Shown: in pieces, positions 9,827-17,165 of the stretch
How the letters are laid out: the number at the start of each line of letters is the position of its first letter
Numbering within the stretch: position 1 is the stretch's first letter
Assembly: GCA_018992685.1 (NCBI GenBank)
Contig: JACVGT010000018.1
Coordinates: 124,001-188,000, forward strand
Origin: Theionarchaea archaeon
Lineage (GTDB): Archaea > Methanobacteriota_B > Thermococci > Methanofastidiosales > SZ-28-30
Direction of reading: 5' to 3'
DNA: 64,000 nucleotides
The notes under the pieces: generated by a model
Told to the model about the DNA's origin: nothing
Databases searched by the model: none
The model's input: the letters and a program-made list of their open reading frames with translations, nothing else
Program-made: the position numbers and the translations under genes

Positions 9827-9991
9827 TTAGGTGCACTCTGATCCTGACGAAAGATCCCATTTCCTTTTCAGTGAGAATCTGGATGATCGTGATTTCTGGG
9901 TTGTGAACATTCTCCTTCTTTCAGAGTTCTCAATGGCCTCTTGCACTTTCTGCTTTCCCAGTTCATACAAGAACAATTCAGTTCCATTCAT
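9827..9991 (-). CDS. Small basic hypothetical protein (54 aa)
   Basis: An unrecognised 54-residue ORF starting MNGTELFLYELGKQKV, with an Arg/Lys/Ser-rich C-terminal half. Support is contextual. An AAGAGGTG Shine-Dalgarno site lies about 6 nt before the ATG. A strong TATA-like element (GTTTATAAATAC) lies about 80 nt upstream. That element shares ACCGATAA with the lonB promoter. No domain is visible. The N-terminal part could form a helix. It could also be a non-coding transcript. Comparison with related genomes would settle this. Confidence 0.35.
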   Translation of the reverse strand: MNGTELFLYELGKQKVQEAIENSERRRMFTTQKSRSSRFSLKRKWDLSSGSECT

Positions 9992-10062
9992 TTTTCACAC
10001 CTCTTGAGATTGTTTTCCTATTCAGTATTTATGTGCTGTATCTGTTATTATTAACAATAAAT

Positions 10063-10083
10063 GTATTTATAAACTTATCGGTT
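10063..10083 (-). promoter_or_regulatory. Promoter-like element: ACCGATAA followed by TATA box
   Basis: On the minus strand this reads AACCGATAAGTTTATAAATAC. It matches the lonB promoter element at about 14 of 17 positions and faces the 54-aa ORF. Confidence 0.4.
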
Positions 10084-10387
10084 GTATGTTATTTTATAGT
10101 AGATGAGCCGAAATAGAAGTACTGAAAGAGAAATCGTCAATACCCCTGAAATGTCTGAAAGCTCCGATATGCGACCATCTTCCACCCATGGGGGAATCAC
10201 CCTCTCCAGACAATGAGGAACCAGCGAGCAAGATCCAGACAGTGGACCTGCAGTTCTTGGAGGCAGGCAGGAACTTCTATATATTGAACAAAATAATGAT
10301 CCCACCTAAGAGGAGTCAGCTCCGATAATAAAGAGATGATAACAATGATTTATCGGTTAATGGTCACGGTTTCAACTAAATCCGATT
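10084..10387. other. Intergenic region between 54-aa ORF promoter and GTPase gene
   Basis: No supported gene. Short open frames exist on both strands, but none has a good ribosome binding site with family-like sequence. A further ACCGATAA element (minus strand, about 10358-10351) and a CCGATAA on the plus strand at 10322 are present. Confidence 0.4.
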
Positions 10388-10918
10388 TTATTCCTCCAGA
10401 AGATCACTGACTTTGAATAGAAGTGATAGAAGAACCTGTTTAACGCTTTCTCTCTCAAGTGCGACACAGGGAATTAATGGAACATCTTCTGGAAGACTGA
10501 GCTTGTCCCTGATCGTATCCAGATCCGCAGCCCCCTCCACGTCCTGTTTATTGGCAGCCACCACAAAAGGAGCGTTCACACATTCAAAAAACTTTAGTAT
10601 CCTCCTGGTTTGCTCAAGGCTCTCAGAATCACTGCTATCCACCAGAACTACATAACCCAGGATACCTTCAGACAGAATCTCCCACATGAAATCAAATCGA
10701 TCTTGGCCTGGAGTGCCAAAGAGATGCAGGGCGATTTCATCATCAATAGTTATCCTTCCAAAATCCATGGCCACGGTCGTTTCCGTTTTCTCTTTTTCGT
10801 TTCCAGAGTGAGAGACAATTCTCTTCTCCGTTTTCACTGGTTCAATCTCACTGATAGACTGAATGAACTGCGTCTTTCCTGCATTGTATGTACCTGTTAT
10901 GAGGATCTTCAACTGCAT
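10388..10918 (-). CDS. Small Ras-like GTPase (MglA/Arf-like)
   Basis: A P-loop GTPase of the Ras/Arf/MglA type, 176 aa. G1 is GTYNAGKTQFIQS, G3 is GTPGQDRFDFMW and G4 is ANKQD, all intact, so it should bind and hydrolyse GTP. The G3 form GTPGQDRF resembles prokaryotic MglA-like and archaeal GTPases (DTPGQ/GTPGQ). It is the last gene of a five-gene run: Roadblock, V4R, two unknowns, GTPase. In bacteria MglA is controlled by MglB, a Roadblock protein acting as GAP, so the upstream Roadblock gene is a natural regulator candidate. No lipid-anchor motif or membrane segment is visible. The start has a GGGGAT site upstream and directly follows the previous stop. Confidence 0.9.
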   Translation of the reverse strand: MQLKILITGTYNAGKTQFIQSISEIEPVKTEKRIVSHSGNEKEKTETTVAMDFGRITIDDEIALHLFGTPGQDRFDFMWEILSEGILGYVVLVDSSDSESLEQTRRILKFFECVNAPFVVAANKQDVEGAADLDTIRDKLSLPEDVPLIPCVALERESVKQVLLSLLFKVSDLLEE

Positions 10919-10919
10919 A

Positions 10920-11576
10920 CTACATCCCCTGTATCCTCTGGATAACCTTGGAGAGAGTTTGTCTTGTCAACCCCCTAATTCGAAATAAAGCTATCTCGGT
11001 CTTGATATCGACACTAACTTTATTCTCGCAGAAAAAAGGAACTTCCTCCTCAACAATGCCCTGAATTCTCTCTTTCATAGTAGAAACTTCCTCTTGAGAC
11101 GGTACTGTCACGACAACTGTTCCCGAAATCGAAAGTCCATCAACCTGTAACTCCAATCTACTGGTACCTGTACTGCGGCTACTTGCCATGGTTTCGTCTA
11201 TCCTGTCTTGTATTCTGTTTTCCAGTATCCTGGTGTCTGTTCTCCGGAAACTGTCAAAGTACGAATCAACTTTGGAGGCAATTCTCCCAGTAAGAGCACT
11301 GACCAGTGCCAGATTCGCTTTCTCATTGAGAACAGCACCTAGGACAAAATGGCGAGTGACTCGCACCACGATGGAAGAATGAGTAGTTTCCACCCATATT
11401 TGCTGGAGTGAAATTCTATCAGACAAAGCAAGGATTAGGTATCTCAAATTTCGATGAAATAAGGACTCGTCCTTCTCTTGTGACTTGGGAAAGATAAAAA
11501 CCTGCTGGACCCCTCTCGTATCTCTTTTGAGCCCCAAGAAAAAGGCCGATAGACTGGTTGATTCTCTGTTTATCAC
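10920..11576 (-). CDS. Unrecognised protein in GTPase operon, possible Roadblock/longin-like N-terminus
   Basis: I do not recognise a named family. The first 110 residues alternate strands and helices. A beta strand VVRVTRHFVLGAVL is followed by a helix NEKANLALVSALTGRIASKV, a pattern seen in Roadblock/longin folds; this is only a suggestion. The C-terminal part (about 145-218) has a mixed alpha/beta pattern. I place the start at GTG 11576. It has a GGGGGAG site 5 nt upstream and overlaps the previous gene's stop by four bases (GTGA), indicating coupled translation. A TTG start 21 nt upstream is possible. Context ties it to the GTPase gene immediately downstream. Confidence 0.65.
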   Translation of the reverse strand: MINRESTSLSAFFLGLKRDTRGVQQVFIFPKSQEKDESLFHRNLRYLILALSDRISLQQIWVETTHSSIVVRVTRHFVLGAVLNEKANLALVSALTGRIASKVDSYFDSFRRTDTRILENRIQDRIDETMASSRSTGTSRLELQVDGLSISGTVVVTVPSQEEVSTMKERIQGIVEEEVPFFCENKVSVDIKTEIALFRIRGLTRQTLSKVIQRIQGM

Positions 11577-11851
11577 GAAGACTCCCCCATGCAGCAAGAA
11601 GTCAATTCTTCAATTTCCACAAGAAAGGTAATATTAATCCCTTCCGATTCTTCGGGATTGAACCCCTCAGTAAACTTGAGAGGTTCGTCCGATCCGTAGG
11701 CGATCACAGTGTCAACTCCTGAGTCTTTGAATAATACATAGTAGGTATATTCCTCTGAATCTACTTCGTTTTTTCTGGTGAAATAGACTGTGCCTCTGTT
11801 TCTAACCAGTCTCTTGAAATCATCCAGGTTCTTGATTCGCATCCTGATCAT
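11573..11851 (-). CDS. Hypothetical protein (92 aa) in GTPase operon
   Basis: No family recognised. It is a compact alpha/beta-looking acidic protein (MIRMRIKNLDDF..., YTYYVLFKDSGVDTVIAYG), ending in ELTSCCMGESS with an adjacent Cys pair. A GGTGATC Shine-Dalgarno site lies just upstream of the ATG. It lies 45 nt after the V4R gene and overlaps the next gene by four bases, so it is part of the same operon. The two Cys near the C-terminus could be a metal, redox or acylation site, but this is speculation. Confidence 0.65.
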   Translation of the reverse strand: MIRMRIKNLDDFKRLVRNRGTVYFTRKNEVDSEEYTYYVLFKDSGVDTVIAYGSDEPLKFTEGFNPEESEGINITFLVEIEELTSCCMGESS

Positions 11852-11896
11852 GTGATCACCATTTCATCTTGGTTTTTCAAAAGAGAGAAGGAAGAA

Positions 11897-12538
11897 CTAT
11901 GAGAGACTCTCTCTCTTACTCTTTGAGATTCTGAATACATCTGCAGGATTTCCCATTGCTCTGCATTCGATCTCTCTGACTTCATGGCTCGCTCCTGAAA
12001 TCCAGTACATGAAATACTCAAGCATACCTACGTAGATATTGCAGACAGGCTTGTCAGATTTCCGCCCATCGCTTTCGAAGCGATCCCTGTGGATCAAAAG
12101 GAAGTGATCGTCGTGTTCCTGAATTTCTACTTCCGGGAGATCGGAATGAGAAGTGAACATCTTGTCCGTCTGTTCGGCAACTCTGTCCAGCAACATCTTC
12201 ATTTTCTTCTCTTCTGGAATGAGACGGGCCGCTAGTGACAAAGCTTTGGCCATTGCTGAACGTCCCTCTATTCCTTCACGGGCAAATTCACGGCCCACTC
12301 GAAGTGAAAGAGCGCGCGTGCCAGTTTCTCCAAATAACTCATAAAGGGCAGCAAACAACGTCTGTGCATCTGTCACGGGAACCTCAAGCTTCCCGTTGTC
12401 TGGGGGAAAACTGCCGACATACTTCTGTAGGTGAGAATAGTTCAGGACTGAATTGAGTCCATTTATTCCTACAATGTTTTGGATCGTCTTAAGGTAGGTT
12501 TTCATCAAAAAATTGTCAATCATCTTCTCTTCATTCAT
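11897..12538 (-). CDS. V4R-domain protein (Bet3/TRAPP-like fold), copy 1
   Basis: The C-terminal 100 residues show the V4R (4-vinyl reductase) pattern. There is a Cys in PVCNIYVGMLEYFMYWISG and the terminal block VREIECRAMGNPADVFRIS. The N-terminal half is helical. V4R domains bind small hydrophobic ligands, and the fold has been proposed as the ancestor of the eukaryotic Bet3/TRAPP subunit. The start has a TAGGTGAG site, and the gene follows the Roadblock gene by 8 nt, so they are co-transcribed. A paralogue of similar length lies at 50154-50786 with roughly 45% identity by eye. The ligand and any role toward the GTPase are inference. Confidence 0.8.
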   Translation of the reverse strand: MNEEKMIDNFLMKTYLKTIQNIVGINGLNSVLNYSHLQKYVGSFPPDNGKLEVPVTDAQTLFAALYELFGETGTRALSLRVGREFAREGIEGRSAMAKALSLAARLIPEEKKMKMLLDRVAEQTDKMFTSHSDLPEVEIQEHDDHFLLIHRDRFESDGRKSDKPVCNIYVGMLEYFMYWISGASHEVREIECRAMGNPADVFRISKSKRESLS

Positions 12539-12546
12539 GAACTCAC

Positions 12547-12921
12547 CTACACCAGGGTAGCTACTTCTTCTGCCGTTCTCTTCATGTCCAAAAAGACCAG
12601 CCCTAGTTTGGCCTCTTTTCTTGCCAGAGCAGTCAGGACGGCATTCTCACCTGATGCCATCAACACTATGTATCCATCCTCTCCTTTGACGTAGACTTCT
12701 GACAAATCTCCTCTGGCCAGCTCCTTGGCTGTCCTCTCTCCGAGTGATAGCATTGCAGCAGACATGGCAGCCACTCTATCCTCTTCCACATCTCGGGGTA
12801 GAGCAGACGCTATCATCAATCCATCCACAGAAACGACAGCAGAAGCTTCAATATCAGGAGTTGTAGCTTCCAAGTCTTTCAAGAGATCTGTTAGGTCTTC
12901 AACCTTTGATTTTCTCGCCAT
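12547..12921 (-). CDS. Roadblock/LC7-domain protein, copy 1
   Basis: A single-domain Roadblock/LC7 protein of 124 aa. It has the canonical strand-helix pattern ASAVVSVDGLMIAS, then a Leu-rich helix, then YIVLMASGENAVLTALA. Such proteins dimerise and regulate small GTPases (MglB, Ragulator-type). I chose ATG 12921 (MARKSKVEDL) because a GGAGG site lies 8 nt upstream and the paralogue at 50834 starts the same way. A longer frame starts at 12966. A TATA-like run (ATATATTTATTTATT) near 12975-12988 probably drives the operon down to the GTPase. Confidence 0.88.
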   Translation of the reverse strand: MARKSKVEDLTDLLKDLEATTPDIEASAVVSVDGLMIASALPRDVEEDRVAAMSAAMLSLGERTAKELARGDLSEVYVKGEDGYIVLMASGENAVLTALARKEAKLGLVFLDMKRTAEEVATLV

Positions 12922-13249
12922 CTTTCTTTCCTCCTGCATATCATCTATGAGGGTATCACCTTTCATTGAATAAATAAATATATGAAAAAAACAGTGAAAA
13001 CGGGTTTCACCGTCTCAATATAAGATATTCCCCCTCAGTTCGTTGAACTGATGCCAAATGAGAACAGTCTTGCTTATTTCTCCTTCAAAATCATTTTGAG
13101 ACATGTCTCTCATATGGTGATTGAATCTCCCAGTAAATATCAATCAGGTACTTCAGGAACGAAAAAATGAAACTTCTATGGACGCCATTCATACTTCTCC
13201 ATGAGGGGATTCCAGCAATCTTTAAAAGAGCCGCTGGGTACCCACAGAT
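12922..13249. other. Divergent promoter region
   Basis: An AT-rich spacer between the Roadblock operon and the nucleotidyltransferase gene. It holds a TATA-like run for the minus-strand operon (about 12975-12988). It also holds CTTTAAAAG (13220-13228), 26 nt before the plus-strand ATG at 13250, giving a probable leaderless start. No gene seen. Confidence 0.5.
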
Positions 13250-13642
13250 ATGATCGTCGTTGTCGCTGGAACCTTCGACATACTACACCCTGGACACGTG
13301 TACCTGCTCGAAGAAGCTGCAACCCTGGGAGATCTCTATGTCATCATAGCGAGGGATTGCAACATCAACAAAACGAAAATCGTTTTCAATGAGAAAGAAA
13401 GACTGAAGATGGTACAGATTCTGAAACCTGTGATGAAAGCAATTCTTGGTGATGAAAAAGACTTCTTCAGACCCATAGAAGATATTTCGCCTGATTACCT
13501 GTTCCTTGGTCCTGATCAAGACTATGAATGGGTGAAATCGCAGATCAAAGAACGAAATTTGGCCATTACAGTGAAACAATTACCTGAGAGGCTGCCTTAT
13601 TCTTCCACTGAAATCAGGAATCGTATCTGTGAAGAACATTGA
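13250..13642 (+). CDS. Cytidylyltransferase-like protein, probable FAD synthase (RibL-type)
   Basis: A nucleotidyltransferase of the HxGH class. The N-terminal motif is GTFDILHPGHVYLLEEA. The C-terminal nucleotide-binding signature is PYSSTEIRNRI (ISSTxIR-type). The archaeal RibL FAD synthase has this architecture and transfers AMP from ATP to FMN, usually at about 140-150 aa. At 130 aa this protein is slightly short. Alternatives are other small cytidylyltransferases (glycerol-3-phosphate or phosphopantetheine type). The start is set by a leaderless-type TATA spacing. Confidence 0.75.
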   Translation: MIVVVAGTFDILHPGHVYLLEEAATLGDLYVIIARDCNINKTKIVFNEKERLKMVQILKPVMKAILGDEKDFFRPIEDISPDYLFLGPDQDYEWVKSQIKERNLAITVKQLPERLPYSSTEIRNRICEEH

Positions 13643-13680
13643 AAGACGAACACAATTCCAAAAGAAATCGTAGAAGAGTT

Positions 13681-14889
13681 TCAGTAGACAACAACACGAA
13701 CATGACCTGGAACCAGGGTAATTTTTGCCTGTGCTGTGATCAGATCCTTTCCGAATCCCTGCCTACTCCTGAGCAAATCCTTCAGCAGATCCTCCGCTCT
13801 CACGTACTTTCTGTCAACCATGGCATAGATCCTGTCTCCACACACACCTGCCATTACATGTTTGTGGAGGAACCGCTCACAATGCTCTTTCTCAAATACT
13901 GGAGGACCCATGTGTCTTCTTGAGGGAGGTAACTCAAAGACAGAGAGTTCTATGATGATTCCTCTGTCAAATACGGCTGTATTGAAGACGCGAAACCCCT
14001 GGTGCTCCAGTGTCTTTACCATGTATTCTCTGGTTTTCCTCAATTGAGGGAAAAGAATATCATCTATAACATCTAGTTGAAAATCGATTCTGTACAATTC
14101 AGTTCCTGCTATCCGTGCATAGGATTCCGGTTCTCTGAAAAAATAAGAGGGGTCGGGATTCTTCAGGAATTCTCGAGCATGGTACACCAGTCTGGTAAAA
14201 TTCTCCAGTGACACCACTGCAGCCACATTTCGTTCTGGATCCACTGGGTCTATGAACACCAAAGGTTCAGTGAACTCCTTTGAAGGAGGCACGCCCAGGC
14301 GCAGACAGCATCCCTGCTTTGCAGTGCTCATGTTCTCCAAAACCCTGGTAAAGGTGTCATATTTAATGACAAGAAGCTCACACAAATACCCCGATAACCC
14401 CTGAACCTTGAGATCAGACCCATACACCCCGATAGAACGGGTGAATTTCTTGAGAAGTCTCACCTGGTCTTTGTCATTGAGGTGAGTGAGTACGTACTCT
14501 GTGTGCAAGGGGGTTCTATCAACCGAACTTCTGATCCCTTCTCTGAACCTGTAGGCTGGAACCACATCCACTTCGTATCCTTCAACAAAATTCCTCACAT
14601 ACGGGTGTTCTGCATAGGCGATCTCGTGCTCTCCCAGGACACCGATCTCCAATCCATATGTCTTCAATTCCTTCTCAGAATAGTCATGAGAAAAGACGAG
14701 GAACATATCGACATTCCTATCACCTGAGATCCAGGTGTCTTTGGCCATTGAACCCTGGAGAGAAACCTCCGCATCCAACCCTTTTTCATCAATTCTGTCT
14801 TCCAATATGACTGTACATTCTTTAATTACCTTTTCAACAGCCTTTCGTTCTTCTTCTGTGGGACGAATCTTCTCCAACACTTCTTTCAT
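13681..14889 (-). CDS. cca: CCA tRNA nucleotidyltransferase, archaeal class I, with Asn at a catalytic carboxylate
   Basis: Adds CCA to tRNA 3' ends. The class I archaeal signature GSMAKDTWISG (from residue 46) leads into the metal-binding strand. Here the strand reads DRNVDMFLVF, so the two expected carboxylates (E59 and D61 in the A. fulgidus enzyme) are N59 and D61. The third carboxylate, D108 (EVDVVPAYR), is present. The length of 402 aa is somewhat below the usual 430-450. It is the last gene of a three-gene operon with four-base overlaps: phosphoribosyltransferase, thpR, cca. ThpR acts on RNA ends, which fits a tRNA processing theme. It is the only CCA enzyme visible here, so it is probably functional, but the N59 change deserves attention. 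Confidence 0.9.
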   Translation of the reverse strand: MKEVLEKIRPTEEERKAVEKVIKECTVILEDRIDEKGLDAEVSLQGSMAKDTWISGDRNVDMFLVFSHDYSEKELKTYGLEIGVLGEHEIAYAEHPYVRNFVEGYEVDVVPAYRFREGIRSSVDRTPLHTEYVLTHLNDKDQVRLLKKFTRSIGVYGSDLKVQGLSGYLCELLVIKYDTFTRVLENMSTAKQGCCLRLGVPPSKEFTEPLVFIDPVDPERNVAAVVSLENFTRLVYHAREFLKNPDPSYFFREPESYARIAGTELYRIDFQLDVIDDILFPQLRKTREYMVKTLEHQGFRVFNTAVFDRGIIIELSVFELPPSRRHMGPPVFEKEHCERFLHKHVMAGVCGDRIYAMVDRKYVRAEDLLKDLLRSRQGFGKDLITAQAKITLVPGHVRVVVY

Positions 14890-15425
14890 AGCCGAATTTC
14901 CTCTATATCTGTATATATGGGACCTTTCTTCGTTAACTCACTCTTCTTGAGTCGTATGGTGTCCACCATCATGTCTCCCACGCGTACCTCGGCTAGTGCT
15001 TCCACCTGAGTCTTCAGGACTGCCTTATTTCCAGGAAATTTCACCCTTCCTATGGTCAGGTGGGGAACAAGATTTCGTTCCTGCTTGAACCCCAGTCTTC
15101 CCATGCCGGAATCCACCAGTCGGGACAGAGAAAAGAACTCTTCGCTTTCCACGCCCACCCAGACCACTTTCATGTAATCCAAAGAGGGGAAAGCACCCAC
15201 TGTCTTCAAAGTAATGGGAAAGGGCTTGAAGGCACTGCATATCTCTTTGAGTTTGACTGTCACATCGTGCCCTTTCTTTTCAGTGATGTCTCCAAGGAAT
15301 TTCACGGTGAAATGCAGGTTTTCAGGTTCGACAAATTTTATCTTTCCCTCTGTGATATGGGTTTGGATATCAACTACTGTGGGAATCAGCTCTTCTGCCA
15401 GATCCACAGCAATGAAGCTTCTCAT
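14886..15425 (-). CDS. thpR: RNA 2',3'-cyclic phosphodiesterase (2H family)
   Basis: A 2H phosphoesterase with both HxT-type motifs: HFTVKFLG near residue 43 and HLTIGRVKF near residue 126. These two His residues form the active site that opens 2',3'-cyclic phosphates on RNA. The length of 179 aa is normal. It overlaps the CCA enzyme start by four bases (ATGA) and is itself overlapped by the upstream phosphoribosyltransferase, so translation is coupled. It was formerly named 2'-5' RNA ligase. Confidence 0.92.
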   Translation of the reverse strand: MRSFIAVDLAEELIPTVVDIQTHITEGKIKFVEPENLHFTVKFLGDITEKKGHDVTVKLKEICSAFKPFPITLKTVGAFPSLDYMKVVWVGVESEEFFSLSRLVDSGMGRLGFKQERNLVPHLTIGRVKFPGNKAVLKTQVEALAEVRVGDMMVDTIRLKKSELTKKGPIYTDIEEIRL

Positions 15426-15892
15426 GGAGTCACCTTCTTACACACAGGCATTTTCTCCCAGGGGAATATTATCCATCTGTCAGTTTGGAAGATATAGTAG
15501 TCAGGGTCTACAATGCTCTGGGGTTTCTTGGCAATCACTGCAATGCGCACGTCGCGACAACCCTTCTTCCGGATGTCTTCTTTCACCACCTTCAAAGTTT
15601 TTCCTGTGTCTGCCACATCATCAACAATGAGAATATTCTTGTTCTCTATGGGCTCAGTCAAAGGGACGGTAATCTCAGGTAGCTCTGTATGCTGTTCAAC
15701 ATCAGTATAGAATTTGACGTCCATCACCCGCATGAGAATGTTATCCATGATGTGCGACATTCGCACTGCAGGAATCAGCCCTCCTCTGGCTATTCCCACG
15801 ATAATGTCCACTTTGTAGTCTTTCCTCACGTAATCGGCCAATGTCCAAATCGCTTCATCCACCTTGGACCAGTGCAGGTACTCCTTCTCCAT
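15422..15892 (-). CDS. Phosphoribosyltransferase, xanthine/hypoxanthine-type
   Basis: A PRTase type I fold. The PRPP-binding motif ILIVDDVADTGKTL is near residues 89-102. The early VGIARGGLIPAVRMS loop is near residues 32-46. The family includes bacterial Gpt and archaeal base-salvage enzymes; the base specificity is not certain. At 156 aa it matches the Gpt-like group. It is the first gene of the operon with thpR and cca (four-base overlaps). The role is nucleobase salvage in the cytosol. Confidence 0.85.
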   Translation of the reverse strand: MEKEYLHWSKVDEAIWTLADYVRKDYKVDIIVGIARGGLIPAVRMSHIMDNILMRVMDVKFYTDVEQHTELPEITVPLTEPIENKNILIVDDVADTGKTLKVVKEDIRKKGCRDVRIAVIAKKPQSIVDPDYYIFQTDRWIIFPWEKMPVCKKVTP

Positions 15893-16098
15893 GTTCTTTA
15901 GTTATTGGAAGTTCTTAAAAGGTTTTAGGTATATGGGTATATGGGTAAAGAATCGGTCCTATATATCTACTGTACATCAATCCCACGCATGGTCTTTCAG
16001 ATTCGAGAAATATTACGATCCTATCTGAGACATCACTGCAAGATCTGTGCCATCTTCACCGAACCCAAATGAGTGGCCTCCTCATGTTCCTTTCTTAT

Positions 16099-16992
16099 CT
16101 AGTTCTTTCCATAAACCTGTTTTGGCGTGAGGTATTGGGGAAACCGATCCAGTAATTCCAGCCTTCCACAGTAGCAGCAGTGACAGGCATCGACGTACAC
16201 ATCATCATGATCCACCTTGTATTCTCGGAGTAGCTGGGCAGGGCCACCTCGAATAAGCTGCCCGACTACAGGATGAGCATAAGGATCATACTCTTCAAAT
16301 AGCTGATAAAGAGGCGTCTCCCACACATTTCCTATTGATATGCCCTGACAGACGTGCACATTGCCAAAAGGGTCTATATGAACTCTCTTTGGGTCTTCTA
16401 GATCCTCGTAAGGGCATTGATTGAAGTGATGCCACAACCTCTGGGGCAACCCTGTGGCCAGGTTCTCCACAGCCCTCCCCCTGAACATGCAACCACCACC
16501 CACAACAGGTTCTCCTTTTTCTTGGTCTTTGTCCGTCTTCACTGTTGGCTTCTCAATACAGATTGTACTCACAGGGATGCCTGCCATTTCAGCAGCTTCC
16601 ACAGCTGCTTTAGCTGGATTCAATTGATCTTCATAATGGAATGAATCATCACTTACACTCAAATCATAAAGATTGGCTTGAGAGAGTGGAGCCAGCCACA
16701 AAGCTGCATCTTCAACGGATGTTGCCCAGTAGCCGTTCGTTACTACCCCTGCCTTCAGTCCAATGGCATGAGCCATCCGGACGCCTTCCACCAGGAGAGG
16801 AAAGTACAGGAAAGGTTCGCCTCCTTCGAAATATACCTGTTCTAGAGACGTGATTCTCTCCGCATCTTCGAACAGAGTTCTCAACTGCTGCAGCAAGAAC
16901 GTTCCCACAGATTTCGGGCTGCAGTACAGAAAACAATGATCGCATTCAAAATTACACGCATAGGTGAGGAGGATGTGTATCCCTGTTAGCAT
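16099..16992 (-). CDS. Radical SAM protein with C-terminal Cys-rich extension
   Basis: The radical SAM cluster motif CNFECDHC follows the first strand (residues 12-19). YFEGGEPFLYFP is the GGE-like SAM-binding motif. The C-terminal region holds several Cys (CQGISIGN, DACHCCYCGR), suggesting a SPASM-like auxiliary Fe-S cluster. I start at ATG 16992. The TATA-like ACTTATTTATT lies about 30 nt upstream, giving a leaderless transcript and a proper gap to the divergent aminotransferase. A longer frame to 17154 would leave only 11 nt between divergent genes. The substrate is unknown; SPASM-type proteins often modify peptides or mature enzymes. Confidence 0.8.
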   Translation of the reverse strand: MLTGIHILLTYACNFECDHCFLYCSPKSVGTFLLQQLRTLFEDAERITSLEQVYFEGGEPFLYFPLLVEGVRMAHAIGLKAGVVTNGYWATSVEDAALWLAPLSQANLYDLSVSDDSFHYEDQLNPAKAAVEAAEMAGIPVSTICIEKPTVKTDKDQEKGEPVVGGGCMFRGRAVENLATGLPQRLWHHFNQCPYEDLEDPKRVHIDPFGNVHVCQGISIGNVWETPLYQLFEEYDPYAHPVVGQLIRGGPAQLLREYKVDHDDVYVDACHCCYCGRLELLDRFPQYLTPKQVYGKN

Positions 16993-17165
16993 GCACGGTA
17001 ATTCTATGCGGTAAATAAATAAGTATGGGTTAAAGGTTAGAGAACACAACGTCACATTGGCCGATTGTGGGGCTGATTCACCGATTTCCAATTCCCCGCA
17101 TGAGTATACGGAGGAGAACAAAAGCCTTTTAAATGCATGGGGGAGGGAGAACATAGGGTGTTCAC

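Noticed and set aside
10075-10305. 76-aa minus-strand open frame between lonB and the GTPase gene
   Set aside because: No usable ribosome site separate from its GTG, no recognisable composition, and it overlaps the promoter element of the 54-aa ORF.
16993-17154. N-terminal extension of the radical SAM protein
   Set aside because: It would leave 11 nt to the divergent gene and bury the TATA-like box inside coding sequence.
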